The notes under the pieces were generated by a model. That model searched no databases. It was not told the DNA's origin and was given only the letters and a program-made list of their open reading frames with translations. A stretch of 64,000 nucleotides of DNA from Microbacteriaceae bacterium VKM Ac-2854 (GTDB lineage Bacteria > Actinomycetota > Actinomycetes > Actinomycetales > Microbacteriaceae): NCBI GenBank assembly GCA_013205085.1, contig JABMLH010000005.1, positions 200,915 through 264,914 of the forward strand, in the 5' to 3' direction. Below are positions 55,435-63,983 of this stretch, piece after piece. Position 1 is the stretch's first letter; every line of letters starts with the position of its first letter. The position numbers and the translations under genes were made by a program.

Positions 55435-56232
55435 ATGAATCGGATGACTGACACAACGAGGTATCTGCAGGCGTACGACGAGCAGCTGCGCGGCGAGTCC
55501 GAGACGCCGAGCGCGATCCGCAGCATCCGGCTCGGCCCGATCCGCTTGGTCACCTTCGCGGGCGGCCGCGGCTTCATCAGCTACCGCGACCTCGGCGAGG
55601 CGGACGCCGCGGGGATCGCGGCGCTGGTGGCGGATGCGCTGGCGTACTACCAGACGGATCGCGAGATCACCCGAGTGGAATGGAAGACCCGCAGCCACGA
55701 TCGCGCCCCCGGACTGCACGACGCGCTGCTCGCCAACGGTTTTGCACCCGACGAGCCCGAGTCGATCATGGTCGGACCGCTCGCCGCGCTCTGCGCTGCC
55801 GTACCCACGCCCGCCGGGGTCACCCTGCGCCAGCTGCATCACGAAGCCGAGATCCGCGCGATGAGCGCGATGGTCGACGGCGTCTTCGGCGAGCCGCCGA
55901 GCGCCGCGATCGCCGACTCCCTGCTCGCCCGTCTCGCCCGCGCCGACGGCATGGAGCTCTGGGTCGCGGAGGCCGACGATCGGATGGTCGGTGCCGGCCG
56001 GCTGGAACCGGTACCGGGGAGCGACTTCGCGGGGATCTGGGGCGGGGTGGTGCTCGAGGAGTACCGCGGCCGGGGCATCTACCGGGCGTTGACCGCCGCG
56101 CGCGCCCGCAGTGCGCTCGAACTCGGCAAGACCCTCGCACACAGCGACTCGACGGAGTACTCCCGACCGATCCTGGAGCGTTCCGGTCTCATCCGGGTGT
56201 CGTCGACGACGCCGTACGAATGGACGCGGTGA
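55435..56232 (+). CDS. GNAT-family acetyltransferase
   Basis: A 265-residue protein whose C-terminal half is a GNAT domain: RQLHHEAEIRAMSAMVDGVF, LWVAEADDRMVGAGRL, GIWGGVVLEEYRGRGIYRAL (acetyl-CoA-binding motif A with RGRG) and SDSTEYSRPILERSGLI. The N-terminal half is an atypical first domain. The substrate is unknown. A second ATG three codons in (55444) is an alternative start. It is divergent from the ABC-F gene and followed by a DUF1801 gene on the same strand. Confidence 0.85.
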   Translation: MNRMTDTTRYLQAYDEQLRGESETPSAIRSIRLGPIRLVTFAGGRGFISYRDLGEADAAGIAALVADALAYYQTDREITRVEWKTRSHDRAPGLHDALLANGFAPDEPESIMVGPLAALCAAVPTPAGVTLRQLHHEAEIRAMSAMVDGVFGEPPSAAIADSLLARLARADGMELWVAEADDRMVGAGRLEPVPGSDFAGIWGGVVLEEYRGRGIYRALTAARARSALELGKTLAHSDSTEYSRPILERSGLIRVSSTTPYEWTR

Positions 56233-56312
56233 GCGATCAGGAATCGAGAAGCGGCGGCTGCGGTCGATTTCCTATCCTGGAGGCACACCCCACGATGGAT
56301 GAAAGGCAGTTC

Positions 56313-56747
56313 ATGAACGAGACGAAGAATCCCGGATTCAGCGCCGAGGAGAAGGCGGCGATGAAGGAGCGCGCGAAGGAGTTGCGCGCCGAAGCCCGCG
56401 CGGGCGCCAAACGAGCGGACAGCGAGAAGGCCGTTCTGGACACCATCGCCGCGCTGCCGGAGGCGGATCGTTTGATCGCCGCGAAGATCCACGAGGTCGC
56501 GACCGAGATCGCGCCCGAGCTGCTGCCGAAACTGATGTACGGCATGCCGTCCTACGCCCGCGACAAGGACGTGCTGTTCTTCTTCCAGGCCGCGTCGAAG
56601 TTCTCGACCCGCTATTCGACCTTCGGCTTCAACGACGGCGCGAAGCTGGACGACGGGCCGATGTGGCCCACCGGGTTCGGCATCGGCGAGCTGACGCCCG
56701 AGGTGGAGCAGCGCATCCGGGAGCTGATCACCCGCGCTGTCGGCTGA
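56313..56747 (+). CDS. DUF1801 / YdhG-type protein
   Basis: A 144-residue protein with a charged helical N-terminus (FSAEEKAAMKERAKELRAEA) and a C-terminal DUF1801 domain: IAAKIHEVATEIAPELLPKL, MYGMPSYARDKDVLFFF, FSTRYSTFGFNDGAKLDDGP and MWPTGFGIGELTP. The family includes the Bacillus iron chaperone Fra, but function here is unproven. The ATG at 56313 is preceded by GAAAGG; an ATG six codons upstream (56295) is an alternative. A TATCCT box lies about 20 bases before that. Confidence 0.82.
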   Translation: MNETKNPGFSAEEKAAMKERAKELRAEARAGAKRADSEKAVLDTIAALPEADRLIAAKIHEVATEIAPELLPKLMYGMPSYARDKDVLFFFQAASKFSTRYSTFGFNDGAKLDDGPMWPTGFGIGELTPEVEQRIRELITRAVG

Positions 56748-56769
56748 TCGCAGGGCCGGGGGCGACCCG

Positions 56770-56775
56770 TAAACT
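56770..56775 (+). promoter_or_regulatory. -10 box TAAACT of the ROK gene
   Basis: TAAACT ends six bases before the GTG at 56782; leaderless start inferred. Confidence 0.4.
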
Positions 56776-56781
56776 CGGTGC

Positions 56782-57993
56782 GTGCCCGAGTCGTCGTTGT
56801 TGGAGTTCGACACGGGCGTGCACCGCTCCGGCGATGCGCGTCGGCGCAATCTTCTCGTCGTCCTCGCGTGCATTGAGGCGCACGGCACCATCCCGCAACG
56901 CGACATCGGCGACGAGACCGGACTCCCCCATGCCGCCGTCAGCATCATCGTGACCCAGCTGATCGAGCGCGGACTCCTGACCGAGCAGACCTCGGCGCCC
57001 ACCGGCAGCCGCGGCCGACCTCGGCGCCTGCTCTCACTCGCGGCGGACGCGGCCACCGCCGTCGGGGTCGACATCAGCGCCGAGGGCATCGCCGTCCGTG
57101 CCGTCGACCCGGCCGGGCGGTTGATCGACCGCCGCAGCCTCGCGCACCGCTCCACCGATGTCAGCACCGCGGAGTTCTCGCGCCTCATCTTCGGACTGAT
57201 CGCCGAGACCATCCCGCGCTCCAGCGCGCCGCTCAGCGTCGTCCTCGCCCTGCCCGGCCTGAACGACGAGGGCATGACCACGTCCCCCAGCCGCGGCTGG
57301 TTCTCCGCGCCGGTCGACGACCTGTTCCACGCTGCCCCGAGCGAACTGATCGCCCGGCGCGTGCTGAACGACGGCGACGCAGCGGTGACCGCCGAATACA
57401 CCCGCGCCTCCGCCTCCGCCACCCGCAACGTGGCCGTTCTGCACGGCAGCGACGGGATCGCCGGCGGCGTCGTCGCCGAGGGGCGCCTCCTGCTCGGCTA
57501 CGCGGGGGCGGCCAGCTCCCTCGGCCACGTGCCGATCCGGCCCGGCGGCGAACGTTGCGAGTGCGGCTCGTTCGGCTGCTTCCAGACCGAGGTGTCGATC
57601 GTCGCCTTCCAGCACAAGCTCGGCAGAGGCGACATCGCGGCGAGCGATTCGCTCAGTGACGTCGCCGCCGCTCTCGCGGCAGACGCGCGTTCGGGCGACG
57701 AGGCCGTGCTCGCCGTGTTGGCGCGCGCCCGCGAGCAGATCACCGCGCTCGTGCGGGTGCTCGGCGCGGTGCTCAGCCCCGAGGTGGTCGTACTCACGGG
57801 CAACCTGATGCCGCTCGCCCCGTGGTTGGTGACGCCGGCCGGCCGCAGCCACCTGCAGCAGGGGTCGACCATCGACTGGATCAGCCCCGTGATCGCAAGC
57901 GGATTCGACGACGAGTCCGTCGCGGTCGGTGCCGCCGAGCTGGCGCGGCGCACCCTGCTGCTTCAACCCGAACTGATCAGCGCACGACGATGA
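56782..57993 (+). CDS. ROK-family transcriptional regulator
   Basis: A 403-residue ROK-type repressor. The N-terminal winged helix (NLLVVLACIEAHGTIPQRDI, GLPHAAVSIIVTQLIERGLL) precedes an ROK sugar-kinase-like domain. The zinc-binding CECGSFGCF motif is present. The catalytic DxGGT-like phosphate loop of ROK kinases is degenerate (GVDISAEGIAVRAVD, and the later NDGDAAV), so it is a regulator rather than a kinase. The last 17 bases overlap the 3' end of the convergent MFS gene (57977-57993). Sugar ligand unknown. Confidence 0.88.
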   Translation: MPESSLLEFDTGVHRSGDARRRNLLVVLACIEAHGTIPQRDIGDETGLPHAAVSIIVTQLIERGLLTEQTSAPTGSRGRPRRLLSLAADAATAVGVDISAEGIAVRAVDPAGRLIDRRSLAHRSTDVSTAEFSRLIFGLIAETIPRSSAPLSVVLALPGLNDEGMTTSPSRGWFSAPVDDLFHAAPSELIARRVLNDGDAAVTAEYTRASASATRNVAVLHGSDGIAGGVVAEGRLLLGYAGAASSLGHVPIRPGGERCECGSFGCFQTEVSIVAFQHKLGRGDIAASDSLSDVAAALAADARSGDEAVLAVLARAREQITALVRVLGAVLSPEVVVLTGNLMPLAPWLVTPAGRSHLQQGSTIDWISPVIASGFDDESVAVGAAELARRTLLLQPELISARR

Positions 57994-59239
57994 CCGAACC
58001 GGTCGCCGTCGACGCGACGCGAGCGGACGCCCGCTCCTCCGCACGCTCCGCGGCGCCCGGGCGCAGCTGAGCGATCAGCGAGACGGAGGCGCACAGCATC
58101 ACGAAGACCCCGTAACCGATGGTCACGGGCACGATGCCGGCGAGCGGCTGCAGCGCACCGGCGACCACGCTCGGCAGCCCGAAGGCGAGGTAGCTGGCGA
58201 TGTAGATCACCGAGAGCAGTCGCGCGCGCGACTCCGGAACGGCCGTCGAGAGCAGCAGGCGCAGCCCGGCCTGGAACCCCGCGCCGAAGCCGATGCCGGC
58301 GATCACCGTGCCGACCAGCACTCCGATCAGGAGTCCGCTCGGCACAGCGATCACGGTGACCAGCGGGCCCAGGATCAACGCGACCAGTCCGAGCAGCATC
58401 GCGCGGCGCGCATCCGCACGCTGGATCGCGAGCCCGGTGATCGCACCCGCCGCGGTGAAGACGGCGATGAACGCTCCGACCGCGAAGTGATCGTCGATCG
58501 CGAACGCCGACTTCAGGACGGACGGCATCAGCGCGAGGTACAGCCCGACCAGGGCCCAACTCGAGACCAGCGACCAGACGACACCGCTGAACAGCGTGCG
58601 GGACGCGGCGGGCAGCGACACCGTCGGGCGCAGCGACGCGAGCGCGCCGGGTCGACGCTGGACCCGCTCCGGCACCACGAACAGCGCGAGCCCTGCGAGC
58701 AGCAGGAACGCGCCGAACACCACGTAGACCAGCCCGGTCGGCCACGGCGCCCACTCCACCAACGCGCCGCTGCTGAGCGCACCGATCGTCAGTGAGAGGG
58801 GCGGGATCGCCCCGTTCAGGACCGACGCCCAGCTCGGATGCTTCGGCAGCGAGTGATCCAGCAGGCCGGCACCGAGCGCCCCCATCAGCGTGCCGACGGC
58901 GACCCCTTGCAGGACCCGCGCCGCGATCAGCATCCCCAGCGAATCCGCCGTGGCGAACAGCGCCATCGCGGCGACGGCGAGCACCACGCCCACGGCCAGG
59001 ACGGGCTTGCGGCCGATGAAGTCGGACAGGGAACCCGCCACCACCAGCATCAGCAGCAGGCCGACGACGTAGATGGCGAAGACGATCGTGAGCGTCACGG
59101 GTGCCAGCTGCCATTCGGCGGCGTAGACCGGGTAGAGCGGCGACGGAATGGCGGAGGAGGCGACAGCGGCGACGAAGAGCGCCGCGAGGATCCAGAAGGC
59201 GGCGACCGAGCGCCGTTCGCTGCCATCGGTGACCGTCAT
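57977..59239 (-). CDS. MFS transporter
   Basis: A 420-residue major facilitator protein with 12 predicted membrane segments. The loop signature is VAGSLSDFIGRKPVL, and the repeat counterpart lies around LLIGVLVGTVIAGIGFGAGF. IPSPLYPVYAAEWQLAPVTL near the N-terminus resembles multidrug or aromatic-compound efflux members, but substrate is not determined. The ATG at 59239 has GGAGGGA upstream. It is convergent with a ROK regulator and divergent from the reductase gene. Confidence 0.88.
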   Translation of the reverse strand: MTVTDGSERRSVAAFWILAALFVAAVASSAIPSPLYPVYAAEWQLAPVTLTIVFAIYVVGLLLMLVVAGSLSDFIGRKPVLAVGVVLAVAAMALFATADSLGMLIAARVLQGVAVGTLMGALGAGLLDHSLPKHPSWASVLNGAIPPLSLTIGALSSGALVEWAPWPTGLVYVVFGAFLLLAGLALFVVPERVQRRPGALASLRPTVSLPAASRTLFSGVVWSLVSSWALVGLYLALMPSVLKSAFAIDDHFAVGAFIAVFTAAGAITGLAIQRADARRAMLLGLVALILGPLVTVIAVPSGLLIGVLVGTVIAGIGFGAGFQAGLRLLLSTAVPESRARLLSVIYIASYLAFGLPSVVAGALQPLAGIVPVTIGYGVFVMLCASVSLIAQLRPGAAERAEERASARVASTATGSVIVVR

Positions 59240-59383
59240 GCTGCATCCCTCCGTCGGCGCTCATCCGCGCCGTCACGAGCAGCAACCCGGCACCGACCGC
59301 AATGCTTCCCGATTCGCATAGCCGATCTATCCGATCTGACCGCCGCCGGGAACACCAGCGCCGCAGCGGTGGTTGAGCCGAGC

Positions 59384-60034
59384 ATGACAACGATCGGAAT
59401 CATCGGAGCAGGAAACATCGGCAGCCAGATCGCTCGGGCCGCCATCGCCGTCGGGTACACCGTGGTGATCGCGAACTCACGCGGTCCGGAGACGCTCAGC
59501 GCGCTCGTCGCCGAGCTCGGCGCGAACGCCCGCGCGGCCACGGCCGAGCAGGCGGCTCAGGCGGGCGACTTCGTCGTCGTCACCGTGCCGCTGAAGGCGT
59601 ACGAGCAGATCCCCGTCGCGCCGTTGGCCGGCAAGATCGTGATCGACACCAATAACTACTACTTCGAGCGCGACGGCCGTATCCCCGCCCTCGACAACGG
59701 CCTCGACACCGTCTCGGGAATGCTGCAGCGTCACCTCGTCGACAGCAAGGTCGCCAAGGGCTTCAACCACATCATGGCGAAGGACATCACCACCGACGGC
59801 ACACCGGCCGGCACTCCCGGGCGCCGGGCCCTGGCCACGGCGAGCGACTTCGAGGAGGCGGCCGAACTGGTCGACCGCCTCTACGACGAACTCGGCTTCG
59901 ACACCGTCAACGTCGGTCCGCTGTCGGAGAGCTGGCGGGTCGAGCGCGACCAGCCGGCCTACGTGGTTCGCCAGGATCGGCACGAGCTGATCGCGAACCT
60001 GGCCAAGGGCGTGCGGGCGACCGCGACGGCGTAG
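59384..60034 (+). CDS. NADPH-dependent F420 reductase-like oxidoreductase
   Basis: A 216-residue Rossmann protein of the F420:NADP oxidoreductase-like family. GIIGAGNIGSQIARAAIAVG is the nucleotide-binding N-terminus, followed by VVIANSRGPETL, FVVVTVPLKAYEQIP and VIDTNNYYFERDGR. Members without the F420 pocket are called NAD(P)-binding proteins, so the cofactor is uncertain. The ATG at 59384 gives the canonical start. It is divergent from the MFS gene and followed by a strong hairpin. Confidence 0.88.
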   Translation: MTTIGIIGAGNIGSQIARAAIAVGYTVVIANSRGPETLSALVAELGANARAATAEQAAQAGDFVVVTVPLKAYEQIPVAPLAGKIVIDTNNYYFERDGRIPALDNGLDTVSGMLQRHLVDSKVAKGFNHIMAKDITTDGTPAGTPGRRALATASDFEEAAELVDRLYDELGFDTVNVGPLSESWRVERDQPAYVVRQDRHELIANLAKGVRATATA

Positions 60035-60052
60035 CCGCCGCGTCGGGCGGGC

Positions 60053-60079
60053 GGATCCGGGCTCGACGGGCCCGGATCC
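60053..60079. terminator. hairpin after the reductase gene
   Basis: GGATCCGGGC (60053-60062) pairs perfectly with GCCCGGATCC (60070-60079) around a 7-base loop, 18 bases after the reductase stop and before the helicase promoter. Confidence 0.65.
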
Positions 60080-60144
60080 GGCCCGATCGACCGGATTCGG
60101 CCCCGCATCGGGCGATCCGGCACTCCGACGCGCCCGCGACGGCC

Positions 60145-60150
60145 TACCGT
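60145..60150 (+). promoter_or_regulatory. -10 box TACCGT of the helicase gene
   Basis: TACCGT ends six bases before the ATG at 60157. GAGG also lies between, so either leaderless or led translation is possible. Confidence 0.35.
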
Positions 60151-60156
60151 TGAGGA

Positions 60157-61944
60157 ATGACGTCTACCGACACCACCGCACCGAGCGAGGCAGAATCCGC
60201 GCCCGCCACCACCTTCTCCGATCTCGGTCTCGGTGATGCAGTTCTCAAGGCCCTCAAGGACGTGGGCTACGAGACCCCCTCCGCCATCCAGGCCGCCACC
60301 ATCCCCGCCCTGCTCTCCGGCCGCGACGTGCTCGGCGTCGCGCAGACCGGAACGGGCAAGACCGCGGCCTTCGCGCTGCCCATCCTCTCCCGCCTCGACG
60401 TCTCGCAGAAGACGCCGCAAGCCCTCGTGCTCGCACCCACGCGCGAACTCGCGCTCCAGGTCTGCGAGGCGTTCGAGCGCTACGCCTCCGGCATGCGCGG
60501 CGTGCACGTGCTGCCCGTCTACGGCGGCCAGGGCTACGGCACGCAGCTGTCCGCGCTGCGCCGCGGCGTGCACATCATCGTCGGCACGCCGGGCCGGATC
60601 ATGGATCACCTCGACAAGGGCACCCTCGACCTCTCGCAGCTGAAGTACCTCGTGCTCGACGAGGCCGACGAGATGCTCAAGATGGGATTCGCGGAGGACG
60701 TCGAGACGATCCTCGCCGACACGCCCGACGACAAGCAGATCGCGCTGTTCTCAGCGACGATGCCCAGCCAGGTCCGCCGGATCTCGGGGCAGTACCTCAA
60801 GGATCCCGCCGAGATCACGGTCAAGAACAAGACCACGACCTCCGCGAACACCACGCAGCGGTACCTGATGGTGTCGTATCCGCAGAAGATCGACGCGCTG
60901 ACCCGCATCCTCGAGGTCGAGAACTTCGAGGGCATGATCGTCTTCGTCCGCACCAAGAGCGAGACGGAGCTGCTGGCCGAGAAGCTGCGCGCCCGCGGCT
61001 ACACCGCCGCCGCGATCAGCGGCGACGTCGCCCAGGCTCAGCGCGAGCGCACCGTCGAGCAGCTGAAGAGCGGCAAGCTCGACATCCTGGTGGCGACGGA
61101 TGTGGCGGCGCGCGGCCTCGACGTCGAGCGCATCTCGCACGTGGTCAACTACGACATCCCGATCGACACCGAGTCGTACGTGCACCGCATCGGCCGCACG
61201 GGTCGCGCCGGCCGCAGCGGCGCCGCGATCAGCTTCGTGACCCCGCGTGAGCGTCGACTGCTCACCGCGATCGAGAAGGCCACCCGTCAACCGCTGACCG
61301 AGATGCGCCTGCCGAGCGTGGAGGACGCGAACGTCATCCGTCTCAGCCGCTTCGACGACCAGATCACCGCGGCGCTCGGCGACGAGGCGAAGATGAACCA
61401 GTTCCGCGACATCATCGCGCACTACGTGAACCACCACGACGTGGTCGAGTCCGACGTGGCGGCCGCGCTGGCGATCGTGGCGCAGGGTGACAGCGAACTG
61501 CTGCTCTCGCCGGACGACCCCCGTTTCTCCCGCCGCGAGCGCGAGCGCGAGGAGCGCGACCGCCCCGAGCGTGGCGATCGCGGGGATCGTTCGGAGCGCT
61601 TCGAGCGCGACCGCCCGAACCGCGACCGGCCGGAGCGTCGCCCGCGCTCCGGCGCGCAGCTCGCCTCCTACCGGATCGAGGTCGGCCGTCGTCAGCGCGT
61701 TGAGCCGCGCCAGATCGTCGGCGCGCTCGCGAACGAGGGCGGCCTGAGCCGCGACGACTTCGGCCACATCGACATCCGCCCCGACTTCTCGATCGTCGAG
61801 CTGCCCGCCGACCTGCCCCAGGACACCCTGGACCGGCTGGCCGACACGCGGATCAGCGGCAAGCTGATCGAGATCCGTCCGGACCGCCGCCCGCAGCGCC
61901 GCGACGACCGCGACGACCGGGGCCCCCGCAAGCCCCGGCGCTGA
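60157..61944 (+). CDS. DEAD-box RNA helicase
   Basis: A 595-residue RNA helicase of the CsdA/DeaD group. Motif Q (YETPSAIQ), I (AQTGTGKTAAF), Ia (PTRELALQ), GG, Ib (TPGR), II (VLDEADEML), III (SATMP), IV (IVFVRT), V (VATDVAARGLD) and VI (HRIGRTGRAGR) are all present. A C-terminal RNA-binding domain of the DbpA type follows (about residues 500-580). Arg/Asp-rich tails flank it (REREREERDRPERGDRGDR and RPDRRPQRRDDRDDRG). Repeats begin immediately after the stop. Such helicases unwind structured RNA in ribosome assembly and the cold. Confidence 0.95.
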   Translation: MTSTDTTAPSEAESAPATTFSDLGLGDAVLKALKDVGYETPSAIQAATIPALLSGRDVLGVAQTGTGKTAAFALPILSRLDVSQKTPQALVLAPTRELALQVCEAFERYASGMRGVHVLPVYGGQGYGTQLSALRRGVHIIVGTPGRIMDHLDKGTLDLSQLKYLVLDEADEMLKMGFAEDVETILADTPDDKQIALFSATMPSQVRRISGQYLKDPAEITVKNKTTTSANTTQRYLMVSYPQKIDALTRILEVENFEGMIVFVRTKSETELLAEKLRARGYTAAAISGDVAQAQRERTVEQLKSGKLDILVATDVAARGLDVERISHVVNYDIPIDTESYVHRIGRTGRAGRSGAAISFVTPRERRLLTAIEKATRQPLTEMRLPSVEDANVIRLSRFDDQITAALGDEAKMNQFRDIIAHYVNHHDVVESDVAAALAIVAQGDSELLLSPDDPRFSRREREREERDRPERGDRGDRSERFERDRPNRDRPERRPRSGAQLASYRIEVGRRQRVEPRQIVGALANEGGLSRDDFGHIDIRPDFSIVELPADLPQDTLDRLADTRISGKLIEIRPDRRPQRRDDRDDRGPRKPRR

Positions 61945-61950
61945 GACCCG

Positions 61951-62132
61951 CCGGTTGAGCCTGCCGCTCGCCGGTTGAGCCTGCCGCTCGCCGGTTGAGC
62001 CTGCCGCTCGCCGGTTGAGCCTGCCGAAACCATACCCTCCGGAGAACGGTGGTTTCGGCAGGCTCAACCAGCATCCACCAACGGCTTGCGCAGGCTCAAC
62101 CAGCACCCACCAACGGCTTGCGCAGGCTCAAC
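61951..62132. repeat. complex repeat cluster of the GGTTGAGCCTGCCGAAA family
   Basis: Three tandem copies of CCGGTTGAGCCTGCCGCTCG at 61951-62010 are followed by a fourth diverged copy. GGTTGAGCCTGCCGAAACCA (62013-62032) is perfectly repeated in inverted orientation at 62050-62069. Two 32-base direct repeats containing ACGGCTTGCGCAGGCTCAAC occupy 62069-62132. The stop codon of the convergent methyltransferase gene lies in the last copy. Confidence 0.92.
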
Positions 62133-62769
62133 CAGCGGGGTCGCGCGTGACGACCACAACGTGGTCAGCGTGCTCGACGGTGCGACCGTCGGGCAGTTGC
62201 GTGCTGCGGCGGTGGTACCCGGCCGACACGCTCCAGCCGGGAGCGGCGGGCAACTGCAGCAGCGCAATCGTCTGCGCCACATCCGGCAGCTCGACGTGGT
62301 GCCCGTGCGCCCCGCTCGGCGGCTCGGCGTGCGACAGGATGACCAGCCGCCCGCCCGGAGCGACCGCGGCCCACGCGCTGCGCAGGATGCGATCGCGCTC
62401 GAACGGTAGGGTCGAGTGCAGGTACGAGGCGGTCACGAGGTCGAAGCCGCCCGCGGGGAATCCCGCATCCAGGTCGGACTGCTCGAAGCGGACGGTGACG
62501 CCGAGCTGAGCCGCGTGCTCCCGTGCCCGCGCCAGCGCGACCTCCGAGACGTCGACGCCGAGCACATCCCAGCCGTTCGACGCCAACCACATGGCGTCAG
62601 CTCCCTCCCCGCTGCCGAGGTCGAGCGCCCGTGCTCCGGGCGACGCCGGTTCGTCACCGATCACCGGCACCAGGAGTACGTTCGGTCGGCCGCTCCATTT
62701 GCGACCCGCGCTGTACATGTCGTCCCAGAACTCCGCGGCGGAGGCGGCGGGAGGCGTCGATTCAGTCAT
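62128..62769 (-). CDS. class I SAM-dependent methyltransferase
   Basis: A 213-residue methyltransferase. The SAM-binding motif I is RALDLGSGEGADAMWLASNG, motif II VLGVDVSEVALARARE, then FDLVTASYLHS and WAAVAPGGRLVILSHAE. The target (small molecule) is unknown. The ATG at 62769 is preceded by GGAGG with almost no spacer, which is unusual. The TGA stop at 62128-62130 lies inside the repeat element (GGTTGAGCC read on the minus strand), so the gene's natural 3' end was probably replaced by the repeat. Convergent with the helicase. Confidence 0.86.
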   Translation of the reverse strand: MTESTPPAASAAEFWDDMYSAGRKWSGRPNVLLVPVIGDEPASPGARALDLGSGEGADAMWLASNGWDVLGVDVSEVALARAREHAAQLGVTVRFEQSDLDAGFPAGGFDLVTASYLHSTLPFERDRILRSAWAAVAPGGRLVILSHAEPPSGAHGHHVELPDVAQTIALLQLPAAPGWSVSAGYHRRSTQLPDGRTVEHADHVVVVTRDPAG

Positions 62770-62990
62770 CCTCCGAGGGTCCGCCGAACCACCGCGTCGA
62801 CGCAAGTCGTGTTGCTGTTCCGGCAAAGGAATCCAGCTGGACGCCACGTCCGACCTCCCTGGACGCGACGTGAGAACTCGGACATCCGACGCGCAGCACC
62901 GATAGGCAGGAGGGGCAAGGGCGATCCGATCTCCGGAATCGTGACAACGAATCGGGCCGGCGAACCGGCTCACGAAGAGGTGTCTGAGTA

Positions 62991-63983
62991 ATGAGAATCG
63001 AAACCCCGACTTCGCCGCGCCGCCGCGCCGGCCGAGTCCTCCTCGCGACGGCGACGTGCGGCCTCGTGGCCTTCGGCACGATCACCGCCGCACCCGTCGC
63101 CTTCGCGGCCACGACGGCGGCGAGCAGCACCGCCGCGGCCTGGAGTCCCATCGCCGAGGGCGAGAACAGCGCGAACGCGTTGACCGTGCAACACCTGCTG
63201 AACGCGGCCGGCTACCCGGTCGTCGCGGACGGCGTGTTCGGCCCGGCGACGGCGGAGGCGGTGCGCGCCTTCCAGACCGATCGCGGACTCTCGGTCGACG
63301 GCATCGTCGGCGAGCAGACCGGATCCGCGCTCGCGGTCACCGTGCAGAACGGCGACACCGGCGACGCGGTCCGCGGCCTGCAGGTCCAGCTGAACAAGAC
63401 CGGCGCGAGCGTCGAGGTCGACGGCGTCTTCGGCCCCGGAACCCAGGCGGCCGTCGAGTCGTATCAGTCCAGCGCCGGCCTCACCGTCGACGGCATCGTC
63501 GGCCCCGCCACCTGGCAGGCGCTGGTCGGCGCCGGCTCCGGCACGACCCCGAACCCCGGCCAGCCCGGCGAGACCTTCGCCACGCTGAACGAGGAGCAGC
63601 TCGCCAACGTGCGCACCATCATCGCGGAGGGGAAGAACGCCGGCGTCCCCGAATACGGCTGGGTCATCGGCATCGCCACGGCGATGCAGGAGTCGCGGCT
63701 GCGCAACCTGGAGGGCGGCGACCGCGACTCGGTGGGCCTGTTCCAGCAGCGTCCGTCCGCCGGCTGGGGCGACCCGGCCCAGCTGGTCGACCCGGTCTAC
63801 GCCTCGCGGGCGTTCTACGGCGGGCCGAACAGCCCCACGCCGAACCGCGGCCTGCTCGATGTGGCGGGCTGGGAATCGATGACGGTCACTCAGGCGGCGC
63901 AGGCCGTGCAGGTGTCCGCGTATCCGGATGCGTACGCCCAGTGGGAGACCCTGGCGCGGGACGCCGTCGCGAGTGAGGGCTGA
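62991..63983 (+). CDS. exported peptidoglycan-binding protein, possible cell-wall hydrolase
   Basis: A 330-residue exported protein. A Sec signal peptide (RRRAGRVLLATATCGLVAFG, cleavage probably after APVAFA) is followed by two PG_binding_1 repeats at about 55-115 and 117-180 (QHLLNAAGYPVVADGVFGPA and LQVQLNKTGASVEVDGVFGP), each with the conserved DGxFGP. The C-terminal part (about 195-330: QLANVRTIIAEGKNAGVPEY, IATAMQESRLRNLEGGDRD, SVGLFQQRPSAGWG) is a domain seen in many actinobacterial wall-lytic or phage-tail proteins, with a glutamate in QESRL in a lysozyme-like position. It is divergent from the methyltransferase gene. Confidence 0.87.
   Translation: MRIETPTSPRRRAGRVLLATATCGLVAFGTITAAPVAFAATTAASSTAAAWSPIAEGENSANALTVQHLLNAAGYPVVADGVFGPATAEAVRAFQTDRGLSVDGIVGEQTGSALAVTVQNGDTGDAVRGLQVQLNKTGASVEVDGVFGPGTQAAVESYQSSAGLTVDGIVGPATWQALVGAGSGTTPNPGQPGETFATLNEEQLANVRTIIAEGKNAGVPEYGWVIGIATAMQESRLRNLEGGDRDSVGLFQQRPSAGWGDPAQLVDPVYASRAFYGGPNSPTPNRGLLDVAGWESMTVTQAAQAVQVSAYPDAYAQWETLARDAVASEG

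Noticed and set aside
62770-62990. c-di-AMP riboswitch before the peptidoglycan-binding protein gene
   Set aside because: Such elements precede some actinobacterial wall-lytic genes, but the conserved riboswitch blocks were not found by eye.
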